Source: Bretschneidera sinensis (Eukaryota > Streptophyta > Magnoliopsida > Brassicales > Akaniaceae). Taken from it: DNA of 64,000 bases. The notes beneath the pieces were generated by a model. The model ran no database searches. It saw only the letters and a program-made list of their open reading frames with translations, and had not been told where the DNA came from. Below are positions 9,467-18,523 of the stretch, piece by piece. The DNA lies in assembly GCA_023935145.1 (NCBI GenBank), contig CM043700.1, positions 39,536,620 to 39,600,619 on the forward strand, given 5' to 3'. How positions within the stretch are numbered: the stretch's first letter is position 1; every line of letters starts with the position of its first letter. Position numbers and translations under genes: made by a program.

Positions 9467-10286
9467 ATTAGTCTAGTTATTTGTATGTTCAGGACCACCT
9501 TCGAGACTCCCAATTCCCTCTTCTACCTCCTCCAGATGAATGGCACTATTAGTCTAGTTATTTGTTATTTATCTCTGAACTTGAGAAACTTTGCAAGTCA
9601 CATTTCCTTTCTCATGCATTTTACTGCTTTCAGACTTATACTTATGCTTGGTTGACATATTAGTTGTTACTTATGTTTAAATTTTTGCTTGGTTTACAGG
9701 AACCTTAGCTGTTTCTCTATTTAAGGATGTGTTTGCCAGCCAGCTCCTCTTTTTCCCATTGAATGACTCTTGTTTTCTTTTGTTCGTATATTAGTTTTCT
9801 GATTCTTCTCAGGAGGTCTTCCAGTATCTATTTTGAGCTGATCTTTTGTATACAGGATTGTTTTAGTATCATCTATCTATCCATAGGGTTGGATATGCTT
9901 ATCTTGCTATCTATAACAATCACTAGCACTTATGGCACTTATTTTTAGCAGTTCTGAATTCTATATCCATCTTAGCTTAGTTCCTCATCCTTTTTGTGTT
10001 GTTGAAAAAAAAGAAGAGAAATATACAAGGAGGACAGTTTATAACCTTATGTGTATGCATAGATTTAAGTGAGTACTGCTCCATACTCCATTCTTACTTA
10101 GAACTTGCTAGAATTACATAAAAGATAATATATACTAGGTTGAGATTTTTTTTTTAAGATCTTATGGGTTGGTTTTATCCTAAAAACAGGGAAGACTCTG
10201 TCCATTTTTTTTATTAAAAACCCAACACTTGGATTTTAAAACTGTTTTCCTCATTATTGTTTTGTCATCATCAAAATGAGGGAGAT
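9467..10286 (+). other. Sequence of unknown origin between gag and copia-like LTR
   Basis: The open frame running on from gag is not gag-like. A 19-nt direct repeat (9466-9484 and 9547-9565) lies at the join. The segment ends with a polypurine tract (ATGAGGGAGAT) directly before an LTR start, so it is probably the 3' internal, non-coding part of a copia-like or LARD element. No pol motifs were found in it. Confidence 0.45.
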
Positions 10287-10900
10287 TGTTGACCCTTATT
10301 TGATTTTAATTATAACAAGACACTATTTAAATTGCACAAACAATTCTATCTAAGTGTTTAAATTGCAAAAGCATCCAACTTAAGAACAAGATGTAATTCA
10401 AGCAAAAAGAATAAGAGATCGTACCTGAGAAACACTCAAAAGAAGACCGAAGACCTAGTTTAGGCTCTAAGGTAAATAAGACGTATAAATCTCTGCCTAC
10501 AAGTACTCAGCTTTTTAATATGCCTTATTTTTATTTTAACAAAAAATGTTTTATCAAAAATCTCTTTCTAACTAGAAAACTATTTTGAAAATAGAAAACT
10601 CTGTTTCAGGACATCTAATTGATTGAATAGTTTCATTTAGTCAGCTGAATATAGTCCAACAATCGACTGAATATAGTTTAATAAACTGAAAAAGATTCAG
10701 TCACTGAATGAAACCATCCAATCGACTGAATGGCTTCATTCAGTCGACTGAACACGGTCCAGTCAATTGAATGATATGGTTTAGTCGACTGAATAAGATT
10801 TAGTCCACCGAATGAAGAACAGAAAGTTTCTTTCATTTAGCTAGTCGACTGAACGACAACCCTGACTTAAATTTGAATTTCAAATAGCCATCCATTCAAC
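10287..10900 (+). mobile_element. Copia-like 3' LTR fragment, unit 1
   Basis: CATCATCAAAATGAGGGAGA followed by TGTTGACCC is the familiar polypurine tract plus LTR start of plant Ty1/copia elements. The LTR contains a dense run of CGACTGAAT / ATTCAGTCGACTGAA words at 10640-10860. The downstream end is lost where the CACTA-type sequence begins, so its length is unknown. Copies at 31376-31989 and 48032-48643. Confidence 0.6.
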
Positions 10901-10944
10901 TAGACGTTCAAAAATAACAATAATATTTCAATTTAGAAGGTCAT

Positions 10945-11331
10945 TATAGTGACAGTTATACAATCGTCGGTATAGGTATCAAGTCTATACTGACAGTTTT
11001 TATCTGTAAGTAAAACCTACCTATAGTGACGGTTATACAACCATCAGTATAGGTTTAAGGTATACTGACAGTTTTATTCGTCAGTACAACCTACCTATAG
11101 TGATGGCTATAGAAACAGCATTATAGGTTACGGACTATACTGACGGTTTTTATTCATTAGTACAACCCACCTATAGCGATGGTTATACAACCATCGATGT
11201 AGATTCAACACCTTTACTGACGATTTTGGAAAGTGTTGCAAGAAGTAGCATAGCTATAGGGATATACCAACTGTTTTTGTGTCTTTACCGACGGATTCTG
11301 ACCATCGGTATATGTCAAATTTTTTGTAGTG
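10945..11331 (-). mobile_element. CACTA-type transposon end with subterminal repeats
   Basis: On the minus strand the right end reads CACTACAAAAAATTTGACAT, the signature terminus of CACTA (En/Spm-like) elements. Behind it lie four to five diverged units of about 70 bp built on TATACTGACGGTTTTTATTC, GTCAGTACAACCTACC and TATAGTGACGGTTATACAAC. The opposite terminus is absent; the element is fused to the copia-like LTR. It interrupts the end of an SPH gene. Confidence 0.7.
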
Positions 11332-11729
11332 TCCTCCAAGTATAAACCATCTTCTCGTGCAGACCAAATGCAGTTTCCACCGTCGCACCAATAAAGAAAA
11401 GTGTTATCTCTGTTGTCCCAAAACATATCATAAACACCACCATGATTCTGAGGGCTCCAATTGAAGATGCAAAAGAAAAGTGTTGTTTTCCAAATATTTT
11501 CTTTGAAACTGAAGTTGTACTCATTGTTGATCTTCACTGTCTTATCACCCAAATCATCATTTTTTCATTTGCAATGGACCTTAAGTTCATTGTTGTTATT
11601 TAAGTTATTAATAATATGCACAACACATGAATCGAAAATAAGCACAGGATATGTTTCAGCGGGATAGAAATGACTCATACAAAATGCCAGTGCGAGTAAG
11701 AAAACCAAGTAAACTTCTAAATCTCTCAT
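11332..11729 (-). pseudogene. SPH type B, unit 1 copy
   Basis: The ATG at 11729-11727 opens a signal peptide (MRDLEVYLVFLLALAF) and a plant self-incompatibility S1 domain: VHIINNLNNN, VHCK, then TGA where intact type A genes have TCA (Ser), then KNDDLGDKTVKIN, TLFFCIFNWS, VYDMFWD, CIWSAREDGLYL. The last ~17 codons are replaced by the CACTA terminus, which would add about 40 foreign residues. Two independent lesions make it a pseudogene. Secreted S-proteins act as extracellular ligands, as in Papaver self-incompatibility. The DNA upstream holds the usual TATA box (11795-11801). Confidence 0.9.
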
Positions 11730-12267
11730 GATTTTGGGTGCTTTCTGTTGCAAAGTATGATTAGTTTGTGACTATTAGGTATACAAGTTCTATGTTTTAT
11801 ACCCTAATAATATCCATTTATAAATTAATTGATAGGCTGCAAAATCTCTCATTTTAGAGCATATATGTTAGTAAATCTTTCCCGAATAAAGGATAGTGCT
11901 TATAAGGGTAACTACCAGCATTTCAAATCAGAGATAAGGAAGAGAAATTATTTGTGCATAAAATGTAATACCATATAAATATGTACCCAAAAGAATACAA
12001 ATATTTTCAAGAGCAATTAATGATTACAAAGTAAGAAGCATTTGATACACATTCCTTTTCTAAGTTTTCATTATGCGTGTGCAATTTATACTTATCAAGA
12101 GTATCTATTTATTTTATTGCCTTGAAGAAAAGAATTAAAGTTGGTAGATATTTCAATGGAAAATAAAATTTAGTGACTCAACTAAAATGTTACTATAAAG
12201 AAAATTAGGAACAACAGAATATTAATTCAATGATAATAATTAAAAATATTGTTCGTATGCTATTTTT
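11730..12267 (-). promoter_or_regulatory. Upstream region of SPH type B, unit 1
   Basis: TATAAAA on the minus strand at 11801-11795, about 66 bp before the ATG. Further upstream is AT-rich DNA shared with the other type B loci; nothing else is recognised. Confidence 0.5.
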
Positions 12268-12766
12268 GTTAGAGTTTTCCTCGACTCTCATTAAAATTCT
12301 CCCATAAACCTCTTCAAAATTTTACTCTTTTAACTTTTCTTTAAGTCCCCACCTGTTTAAAGAAAGAGAGAAATTTGAATTGAAGAAAGAAATAAACCAA
12401 ACCGGATTTGGTAAGAATAATTAAAATAAAGTAAAAACTATATATATATATATACACACACTAACTGTTTACTGCACTGCACCATTGCCACCTTTTTGGT
12501 TTGTTGTCTAACATGAAATTTGCGTGTTAGACAGCCAACACCTGGTCCAGGTGTTGGCGCCAAACGTTTTTTAATTTTTTTCTTCTTATTCTCCCACACC
12601 TTGACCCTTTTTTTTTCTTCGTAACTATACCACCACATGTTTAGTTTTTTTTTTCAAAAGAATTATTTTATTCAATAATAAATCTTTCATGTACATATTA
12701 TTTTATTTTCTTGTAATATCTATCAAATTACTTCTTTACCCTTACTTTAAGAATACGGGTATTACA
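12268..12766 (-). mobile_element. Truncated gypsy LTR fragment, unit 1
   Basis: Same fragment as 577-1142, with a shorter AT tract and hairpin changes (ACATGAAATTTGCGTGT). It starts TGTAATACCC on the minus strand at 12766. Confidence 0.6.
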
Positions 12767-13056
12767 ATATAATTCTTTTTTTTCTTGATAATTTGACATT
12801 TGTTCTCTTTTTTGAAATGCACAAAAATATTTGTTGGGATTTTGGCTAAAATCTCTTCAAACAGGTCTAATTGGTTTGGGAAAGAGTTATGTTCCCACAG
12901 ATCCGGTACTGTGAGAGTTACCACGAAATTGAGAAACTTTTTCAAACAATAAATTATTGTTTATAAAAAACTGTTTGACTTAACTTTTTGTTTATAAAAA
13001 ATAAATTATTTCATAAACTCTTTCAAACAATAACTGATTTTGACTCTTTTTAATGG

Positions 13057-13464
13057 GCAACATTGAAGAGAACTGGATTCAGGAAACAGGTAATATAATT
13101 TCTAATTAATTAGTGATTACTTTCATTACTAGCACATCGGATTAACTAATTAGTGGCACTCAAAGTGTTCAATTCATAAAATAAATTGTTTATTAATATA
13201 TTTTTTATTATTTCTTTTTAGAATATTTATTTATTAATTTTTGAGAATTTATGTAATTTTTTGTTCATGACGACTAGCGGACGCAATGGTGTCAACAGGA
13301 CTTGCTGCACTAGGATATCAGTACGCAAATTTAGGTAAATCGTTAGCTTTGATTCAAAATACTTGAGATAATATTATTATTTTTTATGAATCAATTCCTA
13401 CTCCTTTTAACATTTTCAAAATCTTCCAGATGATTGTTGGGCAGAACTTAATAGGGACTCAAAG
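13057..13464 (+). pseudogene. GH27 alpha-galactosidase fragment, copy 2 (exons 2-4 only)
   Basis: Exon 2 remnant ends at 13089 (NIEENWIQET), exon 3 is 13278-13334 (ADAMVSTGLAALGYQYANL) and exon 4 is 13431-13464 (DDCWAELNRDSK). Exon 1, its promoter and the intronic repeat are missing through a deletion that joins the foldback arm (GAGAAACTTT) to TTTCAAACAATAA. No start codon or promoter remains. The 3' end again runs into an orphan SPH promoter at 13650. Confidence 0.8.
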
Positions 13465-13649
13465 GTATATATCATTTTAATTAAATCTGGGTAAAATAAA
13501 TTGTGATAGCAAGCTTAATCTAACAGTTACATCTTTATCCTCACAGATGACATCTTATGGATTCGACCCAAGAAACCATCGTTCCGGTTAAATAAAAAAA
13601 CAATTTTAAAAAAAGAAAGGGAACGGAAATTTGATACACATTAACTCAA

Positions 13650-14570
13650 GATTTTGGGTGCTTTTTGTTGCAAAGTATGATTAGTTTATGACTAATAGGT
13701 CTACAAGTTCTATGTTTTATACCCTAACAATATCCATTTATAAATTAATTTATAGGCTGGAATTACTTACATGTGTGTCAACAAATCTCTCATTTTTAGA
13801 GCATATATGGTAGTAAATCTTAGCCTAATAAAGGATTGTGCTTTTAGGGGTTACCAGCATTGCAAATCACGCAATAGGAGGAGAAATTATTTGTGCATAA
13901 AACGTAATACCTTATAAATTTGTACCAAAAAAAAACAAATATTTTCAAGACCAATTAATGATTACTAAGTAAGAAGCATTTGATACACATTCTTTTATTA
14001 AGTTTTCATTATCCACATGCAATTTATACTTATCAAGAGTATATATTTATTTTATTTTATTGTTTTGCCTTAAAGAAAAGAATTAAAGTTGAGAGATGGT
14101 TCAATAGAAAGTAAAATTTAGTCGATCAGCTAAAATGTTAGTATAAAGAAAATTAGGAACAACACAACATTAATTCATAGATAGTGATTAAAAATATCAT
14201 TCGTATGCTATTATTTCAATTTCCCTAGTGGTCGAAGGATTTAAAGGATTGAAATCGAAAACATGCATGTTAACTGCACCTATAATGGTATTCAATTATC
14301 ATAAACATAATTTCTATTTAAAAAAAAAAAACTGAATAAGAAACGGTTTTTAGATAGAGATCTTGCTTTTTTTGCCTTAAACTTTGGCATAATTCTAAGT
14401 TTCAATCTCCTCATAAAGTTCCAGTGAAAAAAAAAAATGTAAAAACTACATGGTATTCAGGGTCAGCATCAAAAACGTGACAACAAACTTGAAAATCGAA
14501 TATATTGCATCAAACAATAAGACTAAAATCTACATGACACAAATTAAAGATTTGGTCTTTTTGACGTGTC
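13650..14570 (-). promoter_or_regulatory. Orphan SPH promoter and upstream DNA, unit 1
   Basis: SPH 5' sequence begins at GATTTTGGGTG (13650), with TATAAAA on the minus strand (13715-13721) and no SPH coding region in front of it. The sequence continues through SPH-type upstream DNA (GTCGAAGGATTTAAAGG near 14231). No gene. Confidence 0.55.
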
Positions 14571-14579
14571 GATTAAGAG

Positions 14580-15034
14580 GGATTTAGATCATCTCAGTTT
14601 GAGAATTGAAATTGCGTCAAGTTTACCGTGAGATTGAATGTTACATTATCCAAATCTAAATTTATGATAACATTTAAATCTTCGAACTATTAATTTGGTA
14701 CAAAGGGTACTTGAACTATGAATTAGTAGTAATCACCTCCTTAAATCTATTTTCTTGCTAAAAACTTAACCAAGTGAAGAACTTAAAGGAGAATTTCACT
14801 AGTTGAATGGTTTGCTTGTATTTAATTTTTGGAGCAAACATTCAACATGTAGTAATAATCAAATGGAAGAATCCCCACTTGTTGTATTTTTGTTAATTTT
14901 TTGCCGAAAAATATATTTAAAAAGTTTATTGCTACATATTAGTTCATAGTTCAAAGACTTCATGTGCCAAATTAATAGTTCAAAGAGTTAAATGTTATAG
15001 GGTCATAATTCAAGTATATGTGCTGCAATAAATC
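14580..15034. repeat. Fused remnants of foldback families 2 and 1
   Basis: The left arm of foldback 2 (GTGAGATTGAATGTTACATT) is followed by a short piece of its right arm, then directly by the inner part of MITE family 1 (CGAACTATTAATTTGGTAC) to its right end (GCAATAAATCC, 15034). The same fusion lies 3' of each type A SPH locus (ending 21553, 36101, 38200), so it arose before those loci were duplicated. Confidence 0.65.
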
Positions 15035-15326
15035 CTCAATTATTTGACATTAAATTGTAAATAAATCACTTTCGGATTTTTAGTCTTTTGTGTATTCAAA
15101 TAGTATATATGCCACATATTGAGGAAATATGTTATTTTTTAGAAGAAACAATATCGCAATGAAAAATAAATAAATTAAACATCTTTTAGATGATTCAAGA
15201 AAAAAAAAAAAGTAAGAACATAATGTAAAGCTGGACGTAACATTTGAACTCGAGGGCCTTATTTGACATTCCTTTTATTAACTCACAAGGATGATGAGTT
15301 ACATATTTCTCATTAATTTCTTAAAG

Positions 15327-15334
<8 letters not shown>

Positions 15335-15374
<40 letters not shown>
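15335..15374. repeat. (AT)n microsatellite 3' of SPH-A1
   Basis: About 40 bp of AT dinucleotides just downstream of the SPH stop codon. Tracts of different length lie at 21855-21892, 36408-36433, 38505-38535 and 53735-53750. Confidence 0.9.
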
Positions 15375-15377
<3 letters not shown>

Positions 15378-15391
15378 GATGCTTAAAGCCA

Positions 15392-15848
15392 TTATTGAGT
15401 CCAATTATAATGCTTATAAAAAATGTTACGAGTATTATCTCTCAAGTATAAACCATCTTCTCTTGCGGACCAACTACAATTTCCACCACTGCAGCATTGA
15501 AGAAAAAGAACATCATCTTTATCCCAAAACACATCGTAAACACCACCATGATTCTGAGGGCTCCAATTGAAACTACAAAAGAAAAGCGTTGTTTGCCAAA
15601 AAATTTCTTTGAAACTGAAGTTGTACTCATTGTTGATCTTCACTGTCTTATCACCCTGTCTTATCACCCAGATCATCGTTTTTTGATTTGCAATGGACCC
15701 TGAGTTCATTGTTATTGTTTAAGTTATTGATAATATGCACAGTGTATGAATCAAAAAGAAGCACAGGATACGTTTCAGCAGGACAGAATTGACTCATGGA
15801 AAATGCCAGTGCAAGTAAGAAAACTAAGTAAACTTTTAAATCTCTCAT
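15392..15848 (-). pseudogene. SPH type A, frameshifted by a 13-bp duplication, unit 1
   Basis: The ATG at 15848-15846 reads as an intact SPH (signal peptide, TVHIINNLNNNNELRVHCKS, KNDDLGDKT). A tandem duplication of CTGTCTTATCACC (15643-15655 and 15656-15668 on the plus strand) then shifts the frame and ends the protein after 65 residues. The remaining domain lies open in another frame: EYNFSFKE, LFFCSFNWS, CIWS here CSWS, NWTQ. The unit 2 copy at 36451-36907 has the same duplication, so it preceded the 16.7 kb duplication. Confidence 0.9.
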
Positions 15849-16668
15849 GATTTTGGGTGCTTTTTGTTGCAAAGTACGATTAGTTTGTGACTATTAGGTC
15901 TACAAGTTCTATGTTTTATACCCTAAGAATATCCATTTATAAATTAATTGATTGACTGCAAAATCTCTCATTTTAGAGCACATATGTTACTAAATCTTAG
16001 CCGAATAAAGGATGGTGCTTATAAGGGTAACTACCAGCATTGCAAATCAGAGATAAGGAGGAGAAATCACACATTCTTTTTTTAAGTTTTCATTTTCCAC
16101 ATGCAATTTATACTTATCAAGAGTATATATTTATTTTATTTTATTGTTTTGCCTTAAAAAAAGAATTAAAGTTGGTAGATAGTTCAATAGAAAGTAAAAT
16201 TTTGTCGATCAGCTAAAATGTTAGTATAAAGAAAATTAGGAACAACACAACATTTCATAGATAGTGATTAAAAATATCATTCGTATGCTATTATTTCAAT
16301 TTCCCTAGTGGTCGAAGGATTTAAAGGATTGAAATCGAAAACATGCATGTTAATTGCACCTATAATGGTATTCAATTATCATAAACATAATTTCTATTTA
16401 CAAAAAAAAAAAACTGAATAAGAAACAGTTTTTAGATAAAGATCTTGCTTTTTTTGCCTTAAACTTTGGCATAATTCTAAGTTTCAATCTCCTCATAAAG
16501 TTCCAATGAAAAGAAAGAAAAAAAAAAAATGAAAGGGCAAAAATTGTAAAACCTACATGGTATTCAGGGTCAGCATCAAAAACATGACAACAAACTTGAA
16601 AATCGAATATATTGCATCAAACAATAAGACTAAAATCTGCATGACACAAATTAAAGATTTGGTCTTTT
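15849..16668. promoter_or_regulatory. Upstream region of SPH-A1, no other gene
   Basis: Contains the SPH TATA box on the minus strand and AT-rich upstream DNA shared with the other type A loci. It ends at the insertion point of the retroelement composite. Confidence 0.5.
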
Positions 16669-16673
16669 TGACG

Positions 16674-17410
16674 TGTAAGGACCCGCTCTGCCATGCTGGT
16701 ACATATTGTCCGCTTTGGCCCCACTGGGCCTCACGGTTTTGTTCCTGGCGAAGCCCGCAAGCTCCCCAAAAGGCCTATTACGGGTCAGAGTTACACAGCG
16801 GAAACGTCTGCACCACATAATATATTGTCCTCTTTGGTCACGTGCCATGGAGCCGACACCTCGTGCCTCAACCATCGCAACACGCACCTCATGGTTTTGT
16901 TCCTCGCAAGGAGGCCTATACCAACACCAGGGTCACGGATCACTTATATCCAACACACAACTTTCCCCTCTAGTCGATGTGGGAACCAAGACCGCAATCT
17001 CCCCCACTTGAGGCACAGCCCCCTCGCTGTGTGGCCCCACCCTCGACAACCCCGCAAGGCTTTCGAGGGTCCGGCTCTGATACCAAATGTAAGGACCCGC
17101 TCTGCCATGCTGGTACATATTGTCCGCTTTGGCCCCACTGGGCCTCACGATTTTGTTCCTGGCGAAGTCCGCAAGCTCCCCAAAAGGCCTATTACAGGTC
17201 AGAGTTACACAGCGGAAACGTCCGCACCACATAATATATTATCCTCTTTGGTCACGTGCCATGGAGCCGACACCTCGTGCCTCAACCATCGCAACACGCA
17301 CCTCAAGGTTTTGTTCCTCGCAAGGAGGCCTATACCAACACCAGGGTCACGGATCACTTATATCCAACACACAACTTTCCCCTCTAGTCGATGTGGGAAC
17401 CAAGACCGCA
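16674..17410 (-). mobile_element. TRIM (terminal-repeat retrotransposon in miniature)
   Basis: Two 323-bp direct repeats (16674-16996 and 17088-17410) flank only 91 bp. On the minus strand the repeat starts TGCGGTCTTGG and ends GGGTCCTTACA. The internal part starts TTTGGTATCAGAGCC (tRNA-Met primer site) and ends with the polypurine tract AAGTGGGGGAGAT. This is the exact layout of a TRIM, which codes for nothing and depends on other elements to move. It is much more GC-rich than its surroundings. The LTR copies are nearly identical. Confidence 0.9.
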
Positions 17411-17480
17411 ATTGGTTCTGTAGACTGTAGAAGTCCAGTGTTTTTGTTTCTAAATGAGTTCTTTTGTGTAGGATTCGAGG

Positions 17481-18479
17481 ATGCCTCGTGGACCAAAGAG
17501 AGGTAGAGTTCGGGGAGGAGGGCGTGCCCAAGGAAGGGGTAGTGTTCCAACTCGGGGGCGTGGACGACCCCCATTACATAGGGTGGAACAAAATGTTGAA
17601 CCTGAAGTCCCTGAGGTTGAACATGTTGGTAGTGCAACCGGTGCTGCTTGTGAGAATGTAAGAGATGCTGCTATAGAAAGGGATGAATTAAGGGAAGCTT
17701 TAGCCCAAGCATTGGGTAGAATTGGGGAGCTAGAGCGTAGATTGGAAGAACAAAACAGACGAGCTCCAGATTTTCCAAATGAGCATGCAGATGTTCCTGT
17801 AGCGCATGATGAAACATTAGGGGAGGATGGATTGAGGCAAGAAATGGAAGGGGATGTATTTAATAGGTTTATCAAGCTGATGCCACCAAGTTTTCGAAGT
17901 GTTGAAAACCCTCTAGATGCCGAGGCATGGATTAAAAAGATGGAACGTCTGTTTAGGGTACTACCAGTGTCGGACAGACAAAAAGTTGCGTTTGCATCAT
18001 TCAAGTTAGAAGAAGAGGCAGCGAATTGGTGGGAGGATATACTTCCTAGATTATCAGGGGACATTGATGAACCTTTGACTTGGGAGAAGTTTAAGAAAGT
18101 ATTCTATGACAAACATTTCCCAGAATCTGTTAAGGCTCAAATGGAGAAGGACTTTAACTATCTGAAACAGGGTGCTATGTCAGTGACTCAGTATGATTCA
18201 AGATTTATTACTCTGTCTAGATTTGCACCAGACTTGGTCAGCACTGAAGGACGAAAATGTAAGAAATTCCTTGATGGTTTAAATTATGAAATTCGTACTC
18301 GCCTTTCATATGTGGAGATGCCAGTAAAAATCTTGGACTCTAGGGATCAAGTTCTTCGCAACAAAGTCATTCCCTTAGTTAAAGTGCTTTGGAGAAATAG
18401 AGGAGTCGAAGAAGCTACTTGGGAAAACAAAGCGGAAATAAAGAACCAATACCCTTATCTGTTCGTCAATCCAGGTTAG
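17481..18479 (+). CDS. Ty3/gypsy gag fused in frame to the C-terminal tail of pol
   Basis: 332 codons from ATG. Residues 1-35 are basic and Gly/Arg-rich; 55-95 are a likely coiled coil. Residues ~105-275 are a Retrotrans_gag domain (PPSFRSVENPLDAEAWIKKM, KVAFASFKLEEEAANWWEDI, LTWEKFKKVFYDKHFP, QYDSRFITLSRFAP, KKFLDGLNYEIRTRL). From about residue 277 the sequence is not gag but the end of integrase of Tekay-like elements: YVEMPVKILDSRDQVLRNKV, IPLVKVLWRN, EEATWE, YPYLF. Protease, reverse transcriptase, RNase H and the integrase core have been lost without breaking the frame. The stop is followed by a polypurine tract (AGGAGGGGAGAAT) and the 3' LTR. A gag-only product may be possible if transcribed, but no LTR promoter remains upstream. 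Confidence 0.9.
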   Translation: MPRGPKRGRVRGGGRAQGRGSVPTRGRGRPPLHRVEQNVEPEVPEVEHVGSATGAACENVRDAAIERDELREALAQALGRIGELERRLEEQNRRAPDFPNEHADVPVAHDETLGEDGLRQEMEGDVFNRFIKLMPPSFRSVENPLDAEAWIKKMERLFRVLPVSDRQKVAFASFKLEEEAANWWEDILPRLSGDIDEPLTWEKFKKVFYDKHFPESVKAQMEKDFNYLKQGAMSVTQYDSRFITLSRFAPDLVSTEGRKCKKFLDGLNYEIRTRLSYVEMPVKILDSRDQVLRNKVIPLVKVLWRNRGVEEATWENKAEIKNQYPYLFVNPG

Positions 18480-18523
18480 TCGAAAATTTCGAGGACGAAT
18501 TTTTTTTTTTAGGAGGGGAGAAT

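Noticed and set aside
12742..12945. Minus-strand frame (VTLTVPDLWEHNSFPNQLDL) recurring at 33799, 50454 and 63773
   Set aside because: Copy 1 near 1143-1300 has an in-frame TGA, no family is recognised, and the frame ends in LTR sequence. Conservation is explained by duplication.
16674..17410. Cassandra-type TRIM carrying 5S rRNA sequence
   Set aside because: The LTR has no recognisable 5S rRNA internal promoter boxes; it is a different TRIM family.
16693..17430. Long open frames (up to 245 codons) in several frames on both strands
   Set aside because: They lie in the GC-rich TRIM LTRs; the same peptide appears twice because the LTR is repeated. No protein family is recognised.
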